NCBI RefSeq assembly: GCF_958979055.1
Contig: NC_084891.1
Span: 29,632,001 to 29,696,000 of the forward strand
From: Alnus glutinosa
Taxonomy: Eukaryota; Streptophyta; Magnoliopsida; Fagales; Betulaceae
Length of the DNA stretch: 64,000 nucleotides
Direction of reading: 5' to 3'
The notes under the pieces are model-generated. The model was not told the origin of the DNA, made no database searches, and saw only the letters and a program-made list of their open reading frames with translations. Shown piece after piece: positions 22,156-34,122 of the stretch. Positions within the stretch are counted from its first letter, which is position 1; each line of letters begins with the position of its first letter. The translations under genes were made by a program, and so were the position numbers.

Positions 22156-23242
22156 CTGTTCTCCAGCAAGAGGATCAGGAAAATTTTCAACAGGTAAAGG
22201 CTCCTGCTTCAAAGGATCAGCAGCCAAGGATCGAATGACCTGATATATATGGTTCACATCTAGTAAAAAAGAAGCAGGTGTACTTCAGTCAGAAATGTTC
22301 AAAAACGCCAAAAGAAAGGGCCTGTTGTCAAAAGTATCAAAATGTACATGCATGACAGGCAAATAAAATATATGCAGCATAACATCCCTAAAATTCCTGG
22401 TTCATCGATATGAGATTGTTCGAGCTACTTAAATTTGATCTAGAATCACATGATTACTCTCACCCACTGGCACTGCCATTCTTCTAATCAATTTCCTACT
22501 TTTCTTTCAGTATTCTAACCACCCGGTTTCATGAAACGAAGCATATAAATAATGTTCAATTTATGACTGCAATGAAAAGGCAATATTAGTATTCTGACAG
22601 GCTAGCTGTGATTGAACCCCAAATAAACATATAATTGTCAACTTGGCAAACTCAAACTCTTGGGGGCTTTGGTTAGGTCAGAATCATCTATGACTTTTAA
22701 ACTCTTGGGGGCTTTGCTTAGATCAGAAGCATCTATGACTTTTCACTTAGAGGCAAGAACAACTAAATGACAGACCTACCTGCAGAATTGAGTAAGAATA
22801 GATCATTTCAGAAATAAACAATTCAATAGAGGCTTCATTGAGAAAGCGAAAACAGAAATTTATCCATTCTGATTTTGATATAAGCATTAAGAATAAACTC
22901 TAAAGTTGTCTTCTAAATATGATTTCCAAAAAAAAAAAAAGAAACATAAAATTCAATCTCTTTATCCTCTGTGATCTTCCAAGACAAGTGGAAATTGATC
23001 AAATTTATTCTCTTGCTCCACTCACGTACGTACCCTCCTCACCTCTAGCAAACCAGATCATAGTATAGTAGTATAAGGAGTATAATAGTTTACCATGCGA
23101 CAAAGAAGATAACTCATGATCGTTTTCACTATATTAACCTGTTCTGCTAATATCTAAAGTGAGTGGTCAATACCTCCGCATCATGCACTTCATCTGAGTC
23201 CATGAGGTCCCGCTCTTTTCTTGGATTTAGAGGAAATGGATC
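22156..23242 (-). pseudogene. TSR1: Two exons of a TSR1-like ribosome biogenesis gene
   Basis: Two minus-strand exon-like segments: 23174-23242 (DPFPLNPRKERDLMDSDEVH...) and 22156-22239 (...KQEPLPVENFPDPLAGEQ). Both are in phase 0 and have GT donors and AG acceptors. TSR1, a GTPase-like factor of 40S ribosome maturation, carries DPFPLNPR and a DP(M/L)xGEQTWPTE motif about 60 residues later, so the match in order and spacing is good. The remaining roughly 700 residues of the gene are not here, so this is a gene fragment. It lies directly upstream, same strand, of the bromodomain exon fragment. Confidence 0.75.
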
Positions 23243-23375
23243 CTTAAGAATTTCAACTTAGCTCAACTGGTAATCCCCCGCACCAGAAATAAGAACCTTG
23301 GTTTTAAGGAAAATAAGATACATCTAAAAAAGTACCAGAGGCAAGCCAATGGCTGAACTAGTTTCCAGTTGATTC

Positions 23376-23534
23376 ACTGAGAGGCTACGAGCACGTAGGT
23401 GACCAGTGAGGAGAAGGGTACATTTCTCTGAATTACTATTGTAATTCAGAGAAATGTACCCTTCTCCTCAATAGTAATTCAGAGAAATGTACCCTTCTCC
23501 TCACTGATCACCTACGTGCTCGTAGCCTCTCAGT
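23376..23534. repeat. Near-perfect 65-bp inverted repeat (hairpin)
   Basis: Left arm 23376-23440 and right arm 23470-23534 are reverse complements except for one C/T difference in GTGACCAGTG/CACTGATCAC. The spacer (23441-23469) is itself a copy of the inner right arm, giving a 33-bp direct repeat with core AATTCAGAGAAATGTACCC. No coding or known element motif and no second copy in the window. Confidence 0.9.
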
Positions 23535-23549
23535 TTATATATATATAAT

Positions 23550-24688
23550 AGTTGACTATAGTTATAGGTCATTTTTTTTTATAAATAAATAAATATATAT
23601 ATATACACACACTAGATAAGCATACAGTATACTACTGGCTAAGTAAATATTTTATTACATATTAATTATAATACTTTGATAATAGTATTTAGTATGTTAA
23701 ATTAACATATTAAGTTATTAATAGTTAGTATGGAAGTTGTTCACAAACTCGGGCTTGAACTCTGCTTTGATCACAAGTTGAAAAATTTAATAGCTTATCT
23801 CGAGCTCTAATCGAGCTAAGCTTGTCGAGTAACCCGGCTCGACTCGACTCGGCTCGGCTCAAATGTTATTTTCAACGAGCTCGAGCTTGAGCTTGAGCTC
23901 ACCCGAGTTTTAAACGAACCGAGCTTAAACACGCATTTTATAGCTTGGCTCGAATTCGAGCTTAATTATTTAAGCTCGACTCATAAACGAGCCAATCTTA
24001 AAATTTTAAAACTCAACTCGGCTCAACTCGATTACATTCGTATGTATGGAGGTCAAAATGTCATCATCACTTTATGGGTGACAATTATTGAATTGGTTTA
24101 AGAAAAGAAAATTGAACTGTTTAAATTTTATTTTGTTGCATTTAATCATGTACATAACGTTGCATCATTTAAAATTTTAACTATATATATGAAATTTAAT
24201 CTTTAATTATAATATTGAAATGGAGTGAAAAAGGCAAATGACTATTTTTCATTAAAATAATACTAGAAACCACATTTTATCTCAACTATTATTATACTCT
24301 GTCGAAGTGGCATTGCTAATAAGTCATAAAATTGTTTTTAACAATAAATTATCTAATGACTAATTAACACTATCATATCAACAAGTGAAATAATTATAAA
24401 ATAAATGTGTAATTTCTAATATTATTCTACTCTTTTTATTATGTTGACTATAAGCGTGACGTACCCATATGGTCCCAAAAAAAAAAAGAAAAAAAAAAGG
24501 GAAGTATAAGATGTTTTGGGCCTTTATGGACATGTGGTACTTGGTCGTGCTCCGGACTGAAAGTAATAGGCGGGCCATTTTAGCGTCTTGTAATGGGCCA
24601 TGAGATGAATAATTTTAAGACGCCGGTAAGCCAACACATACACGAACGTAGGCGCATGTGTTGTTCGGGTGCCCCATAAATAAATTAA
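23550..24688. other. Intergenic with a hAT-like relic
   Basis: The stretch 23740-24040 is dense in GAGCTCGAGC, GGCTCGACTCG and AACGAGCC motifs, the subterminal signature also seen in the hAT-like element at 6476-7745; clean ends were not found. The rest is AT-rich with no gene. Confidence 0.4.
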
Positions 24689-24689
24689 A

Positions 24690-24867
24690 AAGTAATGCTA
24701 ACAATTACTCTTTTATTATTTTTGTCTCTTCAAAAAAAAATTGACTTTTAAAATTATCATTAAACTTGTAATTGATCACTATTAAATTTTGATCAAGTGG
24801 TAATTTTAAAAATCACATCATTCTTAGAAGGGCACAAGGACACGAGTGATTTCTAAAATTACTTTCC
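24690..24867. mobile_element. Possible MITE, about 180 bp
   Basis: Imperfect inverted ends AAGTAATGCTAACAATTACTC and GAGTGATTTCTAAAATTACTT bound an AT-rich, non-coding interior. Target duplication not evident. Confidence 0.4.
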
Positions 24868-24911
24868 CATAAACACTGTGGTCTCATCTTTTAAGCTATA
24901 AAAAATATTCC

Positions 24912-25017
24912 CTTAAAAATCTAAGAGTAATAACAAAAAAATGAGATCAAAATTTTAATTAATAACACCCTCAATATTAGAGAATAGAATCCAAAATGGA
25001 GAGGATACGTTTTACAG

Positions 25018-25114
<97 letters not shown>

Positions 25115-26128
25115 ATGGTGAACATAATGCTACATCATTGAAAATGTAAATGATGTGATAACATATATTGTAAAATATAATCTGGACCATGATCTCAATA
25201 TTACTAGATCTCTCATCTAGAATTCTAATGATTAATCAATTTCTCTTGTACAGATATGATTTCTTCTTTATTAATAAAAAAAACGCTAGTCTTTAGGAGA
25301 GATAATTGTGAAAAAGAAAAAACCCTACTTTAGCTTCCTTTAAAATATTTTTTCTTGATTGCTCTAAAGCATATACAACAAGGAATGAGTATTATTAGGA
25401 ATGCAAAAATCTAGAATTGAATGTTTTATTCTTTCGTTTGGAGGCAACAAAAGAATGGCCAAATTTTCTCATTAGAATTGAATTCAATTCATTTAAATAT
25501 TCTAGTTCTAAAAATCGATTACTTAACCCTAAACTACTAAAAAAATGTCAATATCTTCGATAAGCTATTCCATGGACAAACGTCATAGCAGTAATTAAAT
25601 CGGGGTTTTGCAATGACAGTCAAAGGAAACACCATTAGATTATACTGAAGTGGAGCAGCCCTCAGCTCTGGCAACATTATGTACGCTAGCTCTGATTTCG
25701 CAATCCTGCTCTTCTCTGAATCAACAATGATTCCCACATGGCAACACTTTGAATTCCAAAATGTTTTGACTTTGATGATTCTCACATGGCTTTTTCAAGG
25801 TGCAATATATTATGAGGTTATGCATACATGTTACGGAATTCTCAACTCTTTTCTGTAAACCTCGAGCGTTAAGGAAAGAAAGCAACATATTGAAACAAGT
25901 AGCGCATCAGATTTGGTTCTTGATCACATTTCGCCAAACACAAATCAAGCAAAATTTGGAAACAAGGAGCGCATGCAGCAGATTTGCTTCATGCTATCCA
26001 TCAAACATGCACCAATCACATACACCACCTACCACAAATGATTCAATTCACAGAATCTCATTTATGTACATTAATTCCTAAAGTGCAACGACATAGTTTG
26101 TGTATAAATTGATCATTGGATTGTACAG
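24912..26128. repeat. Segmental duplication block, copy X2
   Basis: Second copy of the block described at 16179-17525, matching it through CTCTTCTCTGAATCAACAATG, CAAGGTGCAATATATTATG and GGATTGTACAGAGAA. It extends further left, sharing 24912-24985 with X3. Between 24990 and 25180 it carries an insertion absent from X3 that includes the (TA)n tract. It lacks the MITE found in X1. Confidence 0.87.
25019..25101. repeat. (TA)n microsatellite, about 83 bp
   Basis: Uninterrupted TA dinucleotide run, inside a roughly 190-bp insertion in copy X2. Confidence 0.97.
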
Positions 26129-26194
26129 AGAATATGCGGTGCTAGTTTACACTACTACATAGAAGCCGGATCCTTAAAAATCTTTCCTTAAAAA

Positions 26195-26850
26195 TATAAG
26201 ATTAATAACCAAAAAATGAGATCAATTTTGTAATTAATTAATAACACCATCAATATTAGGGAATAGGATTAATCTAGCCATGCTCCCAATATTAGTAGAT
26301 CTTCCAACTAGAATTCTAACGATTAATCAATTTCTCTTGTACAAATTATGATTTTTTTTTTATTAATCAACTCATTAATTTTATTTGTTTCATTAATCAA
26401 TATTCACGTCTTGTTTTAGAGCATGTGAAACAAGCAAGTCTTTAAGAAATAATTTTATTTTATTTTTTTTTAAAAAAAAAAAAACCTACTTTCTTGCTTC
26501 CTTTAAAATAATTTTGTTTGACTAGTACTCTTAGCATATACAACCTAAAATAGGGAAGAAATAAAGTCTAAATTTGGTACATTGGAATGGTGCCCCTCCA
26601 TGCATACTCCCTAAACTTATGTGGCATGGTCTCCCATAACATTTGATGCATAAAAATTAGTTTTTTTTGTTGAACCAAGCCACATAGGCTTTGGGGTAAT
26701 GGAGGCCAGGGTGATGTATAGCCTTATTTGGTTCCTTTTGAATTAATATGAATGATTATTACTAAGAATACAAGAAGCTAAATGAACTGTTTTATTATTC
26801 CGTTTGATTATAACAAAAGAATGGCCAATTTCATTTTCTAATCGGAAGTG
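26195..26850. repeat. Segmental duplication block, copy X3 (partial, diverged)
   Basis: Third copy, starting TTAAAAATATAAGATTAATAAC as in X2 at about 24915, then TAGATCTTCCAACTAGAATTC, AGCATATACAACCTAAAATA, AATTTGGTACATTGGAATG and AAAAGAATGGCCAA as in X1. Homology fades after about 26850, before NLR2's 3' side. It also lacks the MITE of X1. Confidence 0.78.
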
Positions 26851-27915
26851 AATAAAATTTCCTAAGATATCTTAACTCAAAATCATTTTCTAGAAAACCT
26901 TTATTTCCTGAGCACTCAGAAAAAAAATTCATCACCATGGGTGGCTCATTGAGGGATTTTTTTTTTAAAAAAAAAAATAATAAAAAAAAATAAAAACGGT
27001 TCCTCGAATAAAATAATGAGATATAGTTATTCTCAACATGCAATGATGCACATCCCAACAATAGAATAATTATTCCATAGAAATAACTATTTTACTTTTA
27101 ATTAGATCAATTCTTAGGTACTAAACATGGCCGAACTTTTAAAGGTACGAAATAATTAAAGAGGAACATATCCATACACATAGAGAATAATAAAAAGTAC
27201 CGTAAATAATTCACAAGCTAGGCTCCCACAATTTGCATTATTCCTTATTTAAAGAGATCGCACTAATTAGTCACAAGTCCTAAAATTGATGATAAAACCA
27301 AAACATTGCGAACGCGCATTTATGTTATTTGAAATCATGCTGTTTTTCAGTGCAAATCCACTTGTTTTGAAGAATCTCAAAACCAAGCTTGATTAGAGAT
27401 TGCTCACAATTTACTACTAGAAAACCAACATTTTTAATTTCAACAGTATGCATCGAGGCAATGCCAAATCATCAAAGATATTACAACAAATTACTAGAAA
27501 GTAAACACCAACTTAAAAAAGTTGTTCGAATCAAATCAAACCATTTATTTTGTGAAAATGAAACGAAACCGGCCAACACACCAGGAAACAAAAAAAACCA
27601 TCTCATCCCTGCCAAAACCGTGGGGCTGGGGGCTGTTATTCCATGCACGCAAGCCATAACAACAATTAAATGGGGGAGTCTTCCACTTCCAGCATCAGTG
27701 ATCAAATTAAGGAAACACCATCTCGATCCGTTTTGTGTGAATGAAGTTCTGTCTTCACATATATAATTGACAACAGTAGAAAATAAAAAACAAGAGCAAT
27801 TAATAAGTAACTTTATCAAGATAAATACATTTTGGCACTACACATCCCTCAAAGTTAAATAGAAAGAAAAAGTTAGAGATCAAAGTATATATACCAGCAT
27901 ATATGCGAGATGAAG
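26851..27915. other. 3' flank of NLR2, no gene accepted
   Basis: AT-rich sequence downstream of the minus-strand NLR2. Overlapping ORFs on both strands at 27389-27819 are not similar to anything I recognise and are probably chance. Confidence 0.4.
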
Positions 27916-30529
27916 TCATCGGCCCTGTTGCGGTTCTATAACTTCTTCAGTCCGTAGCTCAAACCCAAGATTATTCTTCATTTTCTCAAACTTCGTTACC
28001 AATTTTTTGTTGCACCTTAAGACCTCCACATCTTGCAGGGTAGTCAAACGTGGTTCCTGGGGGAGCACGGTCAACCAAAAGCATTCTTTGATAACCAACT
28101 GCTTGAGATATGGCATTGCGCCTTTCCTCTGTTTCCATGTTTTAATGCTAAGATTTTCCAATTGAAGGACTTCAAGATGACGAAATGAACCTGCAAATAT
28201 GTGGAGCTTTCTAGAAAGCACGCAACTTCGTAGTTTCAGTATCTGGAGATTAGGAAGTTTGCCCAGCACTTTCATGTCTCGACGGACGTTTAAGCACGAT
28301 TGTCTTAAGGTTATTTTGGTGATTGTTACTGGAAATGTCGAAAGTATGGGATATTCTGAACAATTTATAATTTTCAATGTTTGAAGACGACGCAAACCTT
28401 GGAGGCAATTGAAAACTTCTACTAGTTCGCTGTAGTTCTCGCTGGACGCGAACCATATTCCAAATTTCGTTAGATTAGGAAATATCTGACCAGAGGAAAT
28501 GCGCCGAACAATTTCTTGGTTAGGTGATATAGTGGAGAGGACTCGAAGGTTCTCCATAGCTGTAATGTTTGGGTCCAAATGGTTAGGCAAACTCACCGCC
28601 CCATACATATACAAATTCCTTAACCGTCGCAGCTTCCATATCCCTTTTGGCAAACGAGTCAGAAATTTACTACCTCTCATGTCGAGCGTTTCTAGATTCT
28701 CCAGGTTGCAAATGGAAGCTGGAAGATCTTTCAGTTCATCAGATTTGATCCTCAAGTACCTCAAGAAGATCAACTTTTCTATCTTTGTGGGAATGGAGTA
28801 GAGCTTTACTTCTTCAAAATTAAGTACCCGAACTAATTCTAAGTGTTCGATGGCCCATTTCAAGTGGTTTGAACCTGAGCTGTATGTATCTGGGCCAAAG
28901 AACGACAAAGAACGGGCATGTTTTGAAGAAATACATCCACGAGTCTTGCCCTGTAAGGAAAGTCTACGGGATTTGTTAGGAAAAGAAAGGTTAGTATCTT
29001 CAAATACCTCGAGAAACATCTCTTCTTTGCACTGAGATATGCAGATGTCTAGCAGAAGATCAGGGACAACGCATGTCTTTTTTCTTCCGTCTGTCCTCCT
29101 ACTAACCACTTGGATCAAGTTTTGATCAATAAATTTCTCCAAGTACTTATCTTCAGCTTTAGCCTCCATCTCTCCACCGTCAGTCTGCGGTATGAATCCC
29201 TCGGCTAACCAAAGCTGGATCAATTGCCTTACAGGGATCTCATAGTCTTTTGGGTACACACCAAGGTACAAAAAACATAATTTCAAGTCCCGGGGCAGGT
29301 GCGTGTAGCTCAAGGCAAGGATTTTTTTGCAGTCAGACTCATTAAGGTACTGATTTACATTGTCAACAGATCTCGACCATTCCCTGAGTGACCTCTCCCT
29401 GTTTGCCAAAATGCCCGCTAAAACCACAATGGAAAGTGGTAACCCCCGACAACATTCTGCCATTTGTCTCCCATAAGTGTAATTCTGGAGGACATTGTCT
29501 ATTTCCAAACACCTTCTTTCTTAAGAGTTTCCAGCTTTCTTCTTGGTTAAGAAGTGGGAGAAGGTAGGGATCGGGAGTACGGCTTGCATGTGAAGCGACT
29601 GCTTTTATGCGGCTGGTGATCAATATTCTGCTTCCGTTTCGATTCTCAGGAAAAGCACCGTGTACCTGATCCCAGACTTCTTCACTCCAAATATCGTCCA
29701 TGACTACTAGGTACCTCTTCCCATTCAAGTGTTCGACCAGCTGCTCTATTAGGTACTCGATTCGCAATTTATCGTTACTCATGCCTGCTATTTTCTTTGT
29801 CAACTCATCTCTATCCCATATTGGCATATGGGACATTAAAATTTCAAGCATCAGCTCTTTGACTCTGAAATCTTGAGATACACACACCCATGCGCGGCAG
29901 TTAAAGTGACTTTGGACGGAAGCATCATTATAAATTTTCTTGGCGAGAGTGGTCTTCCCCAACCCACCTATTCCGATGATTGAAATAACATCAAGCTCTA
30001 AATTCCCTCTAGTAAGCCAGCTCACCAATGTCGCTGAGATAATATCGAAGCCCACCACGTCTTCTACCTCGACATCTCTCCTGCGTCTGTGCAGTGCTTC
30101 CTCCCGAGCCGCTGGACCTACACTTGCATCAGCTCTTTCAGTGCCTAACGCTTTCCCATTAAGCAAGATGTTTTCCATTTTTTTTTTGAGACCTTTTATC
30201 TTCTTTCCTACACCGGAAACCCAAATTGGGTAGTCAATGCTGATAGTCCTCACCACCACTTTTCTCCTCCTAAATTGTGAGTATCTGACGATGTATCTGT
30301 CGATGACATCCTCAATCTTGTAAGCCACCTCCCTGATTTGCCGGACTACTTCCTTCCCCGCTTCACCGTTTCGTCCTCCCCCGGATTCATCTAGGAATTT
30401 ATTTATCTGTTCGAGCTGCCCTTGAAGTGAGTCCACATCATCCTTCACTCCAACAAGTAGATCTACTTCTTTATTGATTAGCTGGAGCAAGTACTGTACG
30501 AGGGAACCGATGGCACTGTCGCTGGCCAT
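27916..30529 (-). pseudogene. CC-NBS-LRR gene with a frameshift (NLR2)
   Basis: Would encode a single-exon CNL of about 875 residues. The first frame (30529 to about 29479) gives the coiled coil with EDVID (73-77), P-loop GIGGLGKTT, kinase-2 YLVVMDDIW and RNBS-B GSRILITSR. After CPPEL (residue 350) the frame shifts: compared with NLR1, two bases are missing near 29472-29480. The second frame (from within 29508 to 27916) continues with GLPL, the LRRs and the C-terminus without any further stop, so the break is recent or an assembly error. If real, translation yields a 388-residue CC-NB protein ending in missense sequence. The MHD position reads VPD, not MHD. Confidence 0.9.
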
Positions 30530-31571
30530 TTATGCTTGTTTTCACTCTCTCTGTGTTCATCTAACGGAAAAGAGAGAGTCTCTCTCGGCGAGAGAGTGCT
30601 TTTCCAGCGAGTAGGGAGAGTCCGGCGAGAGACAAGCGAGAGAAAAAGTTCTCAAATTTTTTTCTTTTGCAGTAGTCCGGCGACAAGACAACAGAGAAAA
30701 AAGATTCAATTTTTTTACTTTTGCAGTCGGTAGCGGAGAGGAAGAGATAGATGACAAACTTGAGAAATCCCACTCACGTGAGCAAACTGTGCCTTCTTAA
30801 GATCTTTCCCATTTTATTTTCAGTTTTAAGTTAGAATGGATAACAATTATTTAAATAAAAATTAGAATAAATTTTTTATTCACGTGAAATTGCACTATTT
30901 GCATATTTAAAATGATTTTATTATTTTTCTTTCACATTTTTCTTTTCCCTTTTGTCTTCTTATACAATTAAAAGAATATTTAATTGTAAAAATACTTATT
31001 TTAATAAAAGTGAAATTTGATTAATTATTTTAGATAAAATTTTACAACTCTCTGCTGTAAGTCTGACCCTCTTCCGCATCAATTTTCTGACCACTTTATT
31101 CACACCGTCTGTGGTGAGTGACATTTGTGGTCTTTAGATATTGGAAGGCCTTTTTTTAACCTTTTTCTAATATATAATTTAATGTTCCAATGGAGACGTA
31201 CAACTAATGTGAAGGCCTTTTTGCGCGGTAGAACTGCTGGGATGGCATGAGATACAGAGATAGGAGAGGGATAGAATTGTACACAATTAATAGCATTTTT
31301 CATTCACATTACTTTATGAGGCGTAGATATCGTGGATTCGTGCTGGAGAAATGTTTTAAATACTCTTAGTGCACAATAATTACACTATTATAAGATATAT
31401 TGGGGTGTGATTTAATGTATGAGTTTCACTCTAATGTATTTTGTTATAGTACTTTTGTTGTGTACTATAAATACATGTATCATTACGTGGAAGATCCTTA
31501 ATTTATTGGTAAGTTGTTTAAATTTTACAAGAATTTTAGATTAAAGGAGACTACGAGACTAAATAAATAAA
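30530..31571. other. 5' flank of NLR2
   Basis: Purine-rich leader-like DNA at 30560-30750 contains two imperfect copies (about 55 bp each) of a unit beginning TCCGGCGA and ending TTTTGCAGT. Further upstream is AT-rich sequence. A segment ACAACTAATGTGAAGGCCTTTTTG (first 20 bases shown: ACAACTAATGTGAAGGCCTT) at about 31200 recurs at about 33004. No other gene. Confidence 0.4.
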
Positions 31572-32320
31572 AGAAAAAAAAAATATAATTTAACTTCTCA
31601 AACTATCACTAATTTTTTTTTGGATGGTTGTCAAATTATTAAGGCTTGTACTCTAATTCTCAAACTACCAAAACTTTTGAAAAAGACACATTTTGACAAA
31701 ATATCTACATAATATCTCTGCCAAGTGTCATTTTTCAATAAAAAAAATTAAATAAATAAACTAATATTTTATATCTTACTTTATTTTTAAAAAAATTGGG
31801 TGTTTGGAGTGGCGTTGATTTCCCCGTCAGAAACCGATTGAGGTCTTCCATAACGATGATAGATTTGATTGTCGTTTGTAACAAAATAAAATTCAGATTG
31901 GAATCATTCATAATCTTCAAAAGATCAATATCATAGACATCGAAGAATAGGAAATTAGTCATGTTCGAGTTCCGAGAGGTGGGGACAAGTTCGCCGAGTT
32001 ATAGGCGTGCATCGTGCCCAACGACGATGCTGAAAAGAAGCAGTACGTCCTCCAGTCTATCACAATATTTTTTAAAAAAATAAAAATTATAGTTTTAGTT
32101 TTAGTTTTTTTTTTCTAGTTTTTTAATTTTTTGAATTTTTTAATTGAAAAATAACACGTAGCATGAGTATTATGAGGATATTTCGTCCAAATTGATCTTT
32201 TTCAAAAGTTTTGGTAGTTTTGGTAGTTTTGGAGGTCAAAGTACAAACCTAAAACATTGGTAGTGTGGAGGGCCATTCAAAATAAGAGTGATAATTTAGA
32301 GGGTTAAATTGTATTTTTCT
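31572..32320. mobile_element. MULE-like element with long inverted ends
   Basis: A 749-bp segment with imperfect terminal inverted repeats of roughly 170 bp: the left side has TTAACTTCTCAAACTATCAC and CAAACTACCAAAACTTTTGA, and the right side has their reverse complements. Flanking 9-mers ATAAATAAA (31563-31571) and CTAAATAAA (32321-32329) match at 8 of 9, as expected for a Mutator-type 9-bp target duplication, though the sequence is simple. There is no transposase ORF. Confidence 0.68.
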
Positions 32321-32329
32321 CTAAATAAA

Positions 32330-33649
32330 AATACGAGACTTATATGCTCAAATGGGCTTCTCAACTCTCTTTCTTTTTGGCTGTTTAAACTTTTGTAAAA
32401 TTTGAATAATCTAAAAATTCAGACAGCCTAATGGCTGCCTCGGCTTCGGTGGTTGATATCATTACACCACTTGAAGTTAGGATGGTGAAACCGGGAGATG
32501 TAACTTATGGCATGACATATTTTGATTATAATGTAAGTATCACATTAGATTTAGTGCTTAAGAGTGATAATGCCAATGGCCAAGTAATAGTGGTTTCCTG
32601 TTAAGCGATACCATACCACAATTTATCCTGCAATCATTCTTAAAAATAAAAAAAAATAAAAAAAAAACCTTATTTAGCATTTTATTTACTGTCTATTTTT
32701 TCAAAATCATTCTCCCCTCATATAGACAAATATTTGCACTGTATACTAGACTTAATGCAATATTATAATATGCTTTTACGCCAGAAATGATAATTCTCAT
32801 AGCTGACCCACCCTTTTGACTTTTGAGTGCGACATAAGTTTCTCTATTGTCCAAATCGACCACAAATTGAAGCAATGGAAATGTTTGGCAAATGCTTATA
32901 TAGAAGGGCTCTAATTCATGTATAATTGAAATATAATTATTGCATATAACTTTAAGGTACATCGAGGTAGAACTCACACACCCCAATATTCTAGTGAAGA
33001 AGACAACTAATGTGAAGGCCTTTTTGCTCCGCTTCTTTTCTTTTCTTTTTTTCTCAAACCGTAGCTTCTCGTTTTACAAATTTTTTTTCTTTTGTACACG
33101 TAGCCTGCTGGGTTAGAAGAGGTATACACAATAGCATTCCTATTTTGGGAAGAAATTGAAATATAATATAGACTCCTAAATTTACAACAACCCAAACTTG
33201 TAACCAAATATGTAAAGAAGTAAAGAAATAAACATAGATATTTGATTACAAAGTAGAAACTCTTTGCACCAAAGAAAAAATCACTCCGGAGCAGCCAAAC
33301 TCAATAAATCAACTACAAGAAGAAATAGCTAGTTACAAGACAGTCGTACTCACAATTCCCTTGTAGTAGTCGTACCTTGAACTTTAATAAGTACCTATAC
33401 TTGAATGTCTCTCTACCAAACCCTGTTGGAAGAGTTCTTCAATTGATCCCTTTAACTAGATCCTCTCTCTAGTTAGGCTTCAAACGGTTGAATGGTTACA
33501 ATACAAAAACTCTAAGAGAATTAGCACATCTAAAAATTTCTGTCTAAAAACTTTTCTTTTAACACACTGAAGTTCTATTTAGAAATCTTACAATAATACA
33601 GCCTAAAAGCCCATTTAAATAGGCTTTAGAATATTAATTCTACACAAAT
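32330..33649. other. Intergenic, no gene recognised
   Basis: AT-rich, with small unsupported ORFs (32693-32986 minus, 33007-33207 minus). Part of 33200-33650 may belong to the same retroelement relic as the repeat that follows. Confidence 0.35.
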
Positions 33650-34122
33650 TCGGATTTTCATAGGCGGCGTCCGGACTTGCAACCCTAGCGTCCGGGCGGT
33701 TGCATAAAAAGGCTCATCCGCCCACAGTCTTCACTTCTGTGTCCAGAATTCGTTGCAAACAGGACCCTACTGACTTCAGTGCCCGCTTGGCCGTCTAGAC
33801 TTCTTCCATACATGAACTTACTGACCTAGCCATCTACTGCTGGTGTCCGGACATGTATTGGACTCTGAGTTTCTAAGCTAGGCATCCAGACTCTAGGAGC
33901 GTCCAGACGGTCTGTAGGAAAAACCGACTTTTTTAGGGTATAAAGTTTTCATAATATTTCCATCAACATGATCTTTCCTTCTTAGTGATATTCTCTACAT
34001 ATTTTTTCCTTGTTCAGCCATTTCCATACTTGGAATAATATTCTGCAATAAGTCTTTTGGAAGTCCTCTGGAAATACGGTGTCCCTGTTATGGAAGCGTT
34101 TTTGTCAATGGAATATAGCCAA
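33650..34122. repeat. Dispersed repeat, copy 1 (about 470 bp)
   Basis: Matches 36391-36850 in the same orientation through TTGCAACCCTAGCGTCCGGG, GTTGCATAAAAAGGCTCATC, CTAAGCTAGGCATCCAGACT and GGAAGCGTTTTTGTCAATGG. It is non-coding and rich in GTCCGGAC-like motifs. Origin not recognised; a retrotransposon LTR or leader is likely. Confidence 0.8.

Noticed and set aside
21089-23242. Helitron or Pack-MULE capture as the cause of the TSR1/bromodomain junction
   Set aside because: The bromodomain part is co-linear with a larger duplicated segment including spacer and NLR, and no Helitron CTRRT hairpin end or MULE ends were seen around it; capture of the TSR1 part alone is not excluded.
24921-25190. 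89-residue minus-strand ORF rich in YIYIYI
   Set aside because: Artefact of the (TA)n microsatellite.
27389-27819. Overlapping ORFs of 112-125 residues on opposite strands
   Set aside because: No recognisable motif on either strand and they shadow each other; nothing favours either as a gene.
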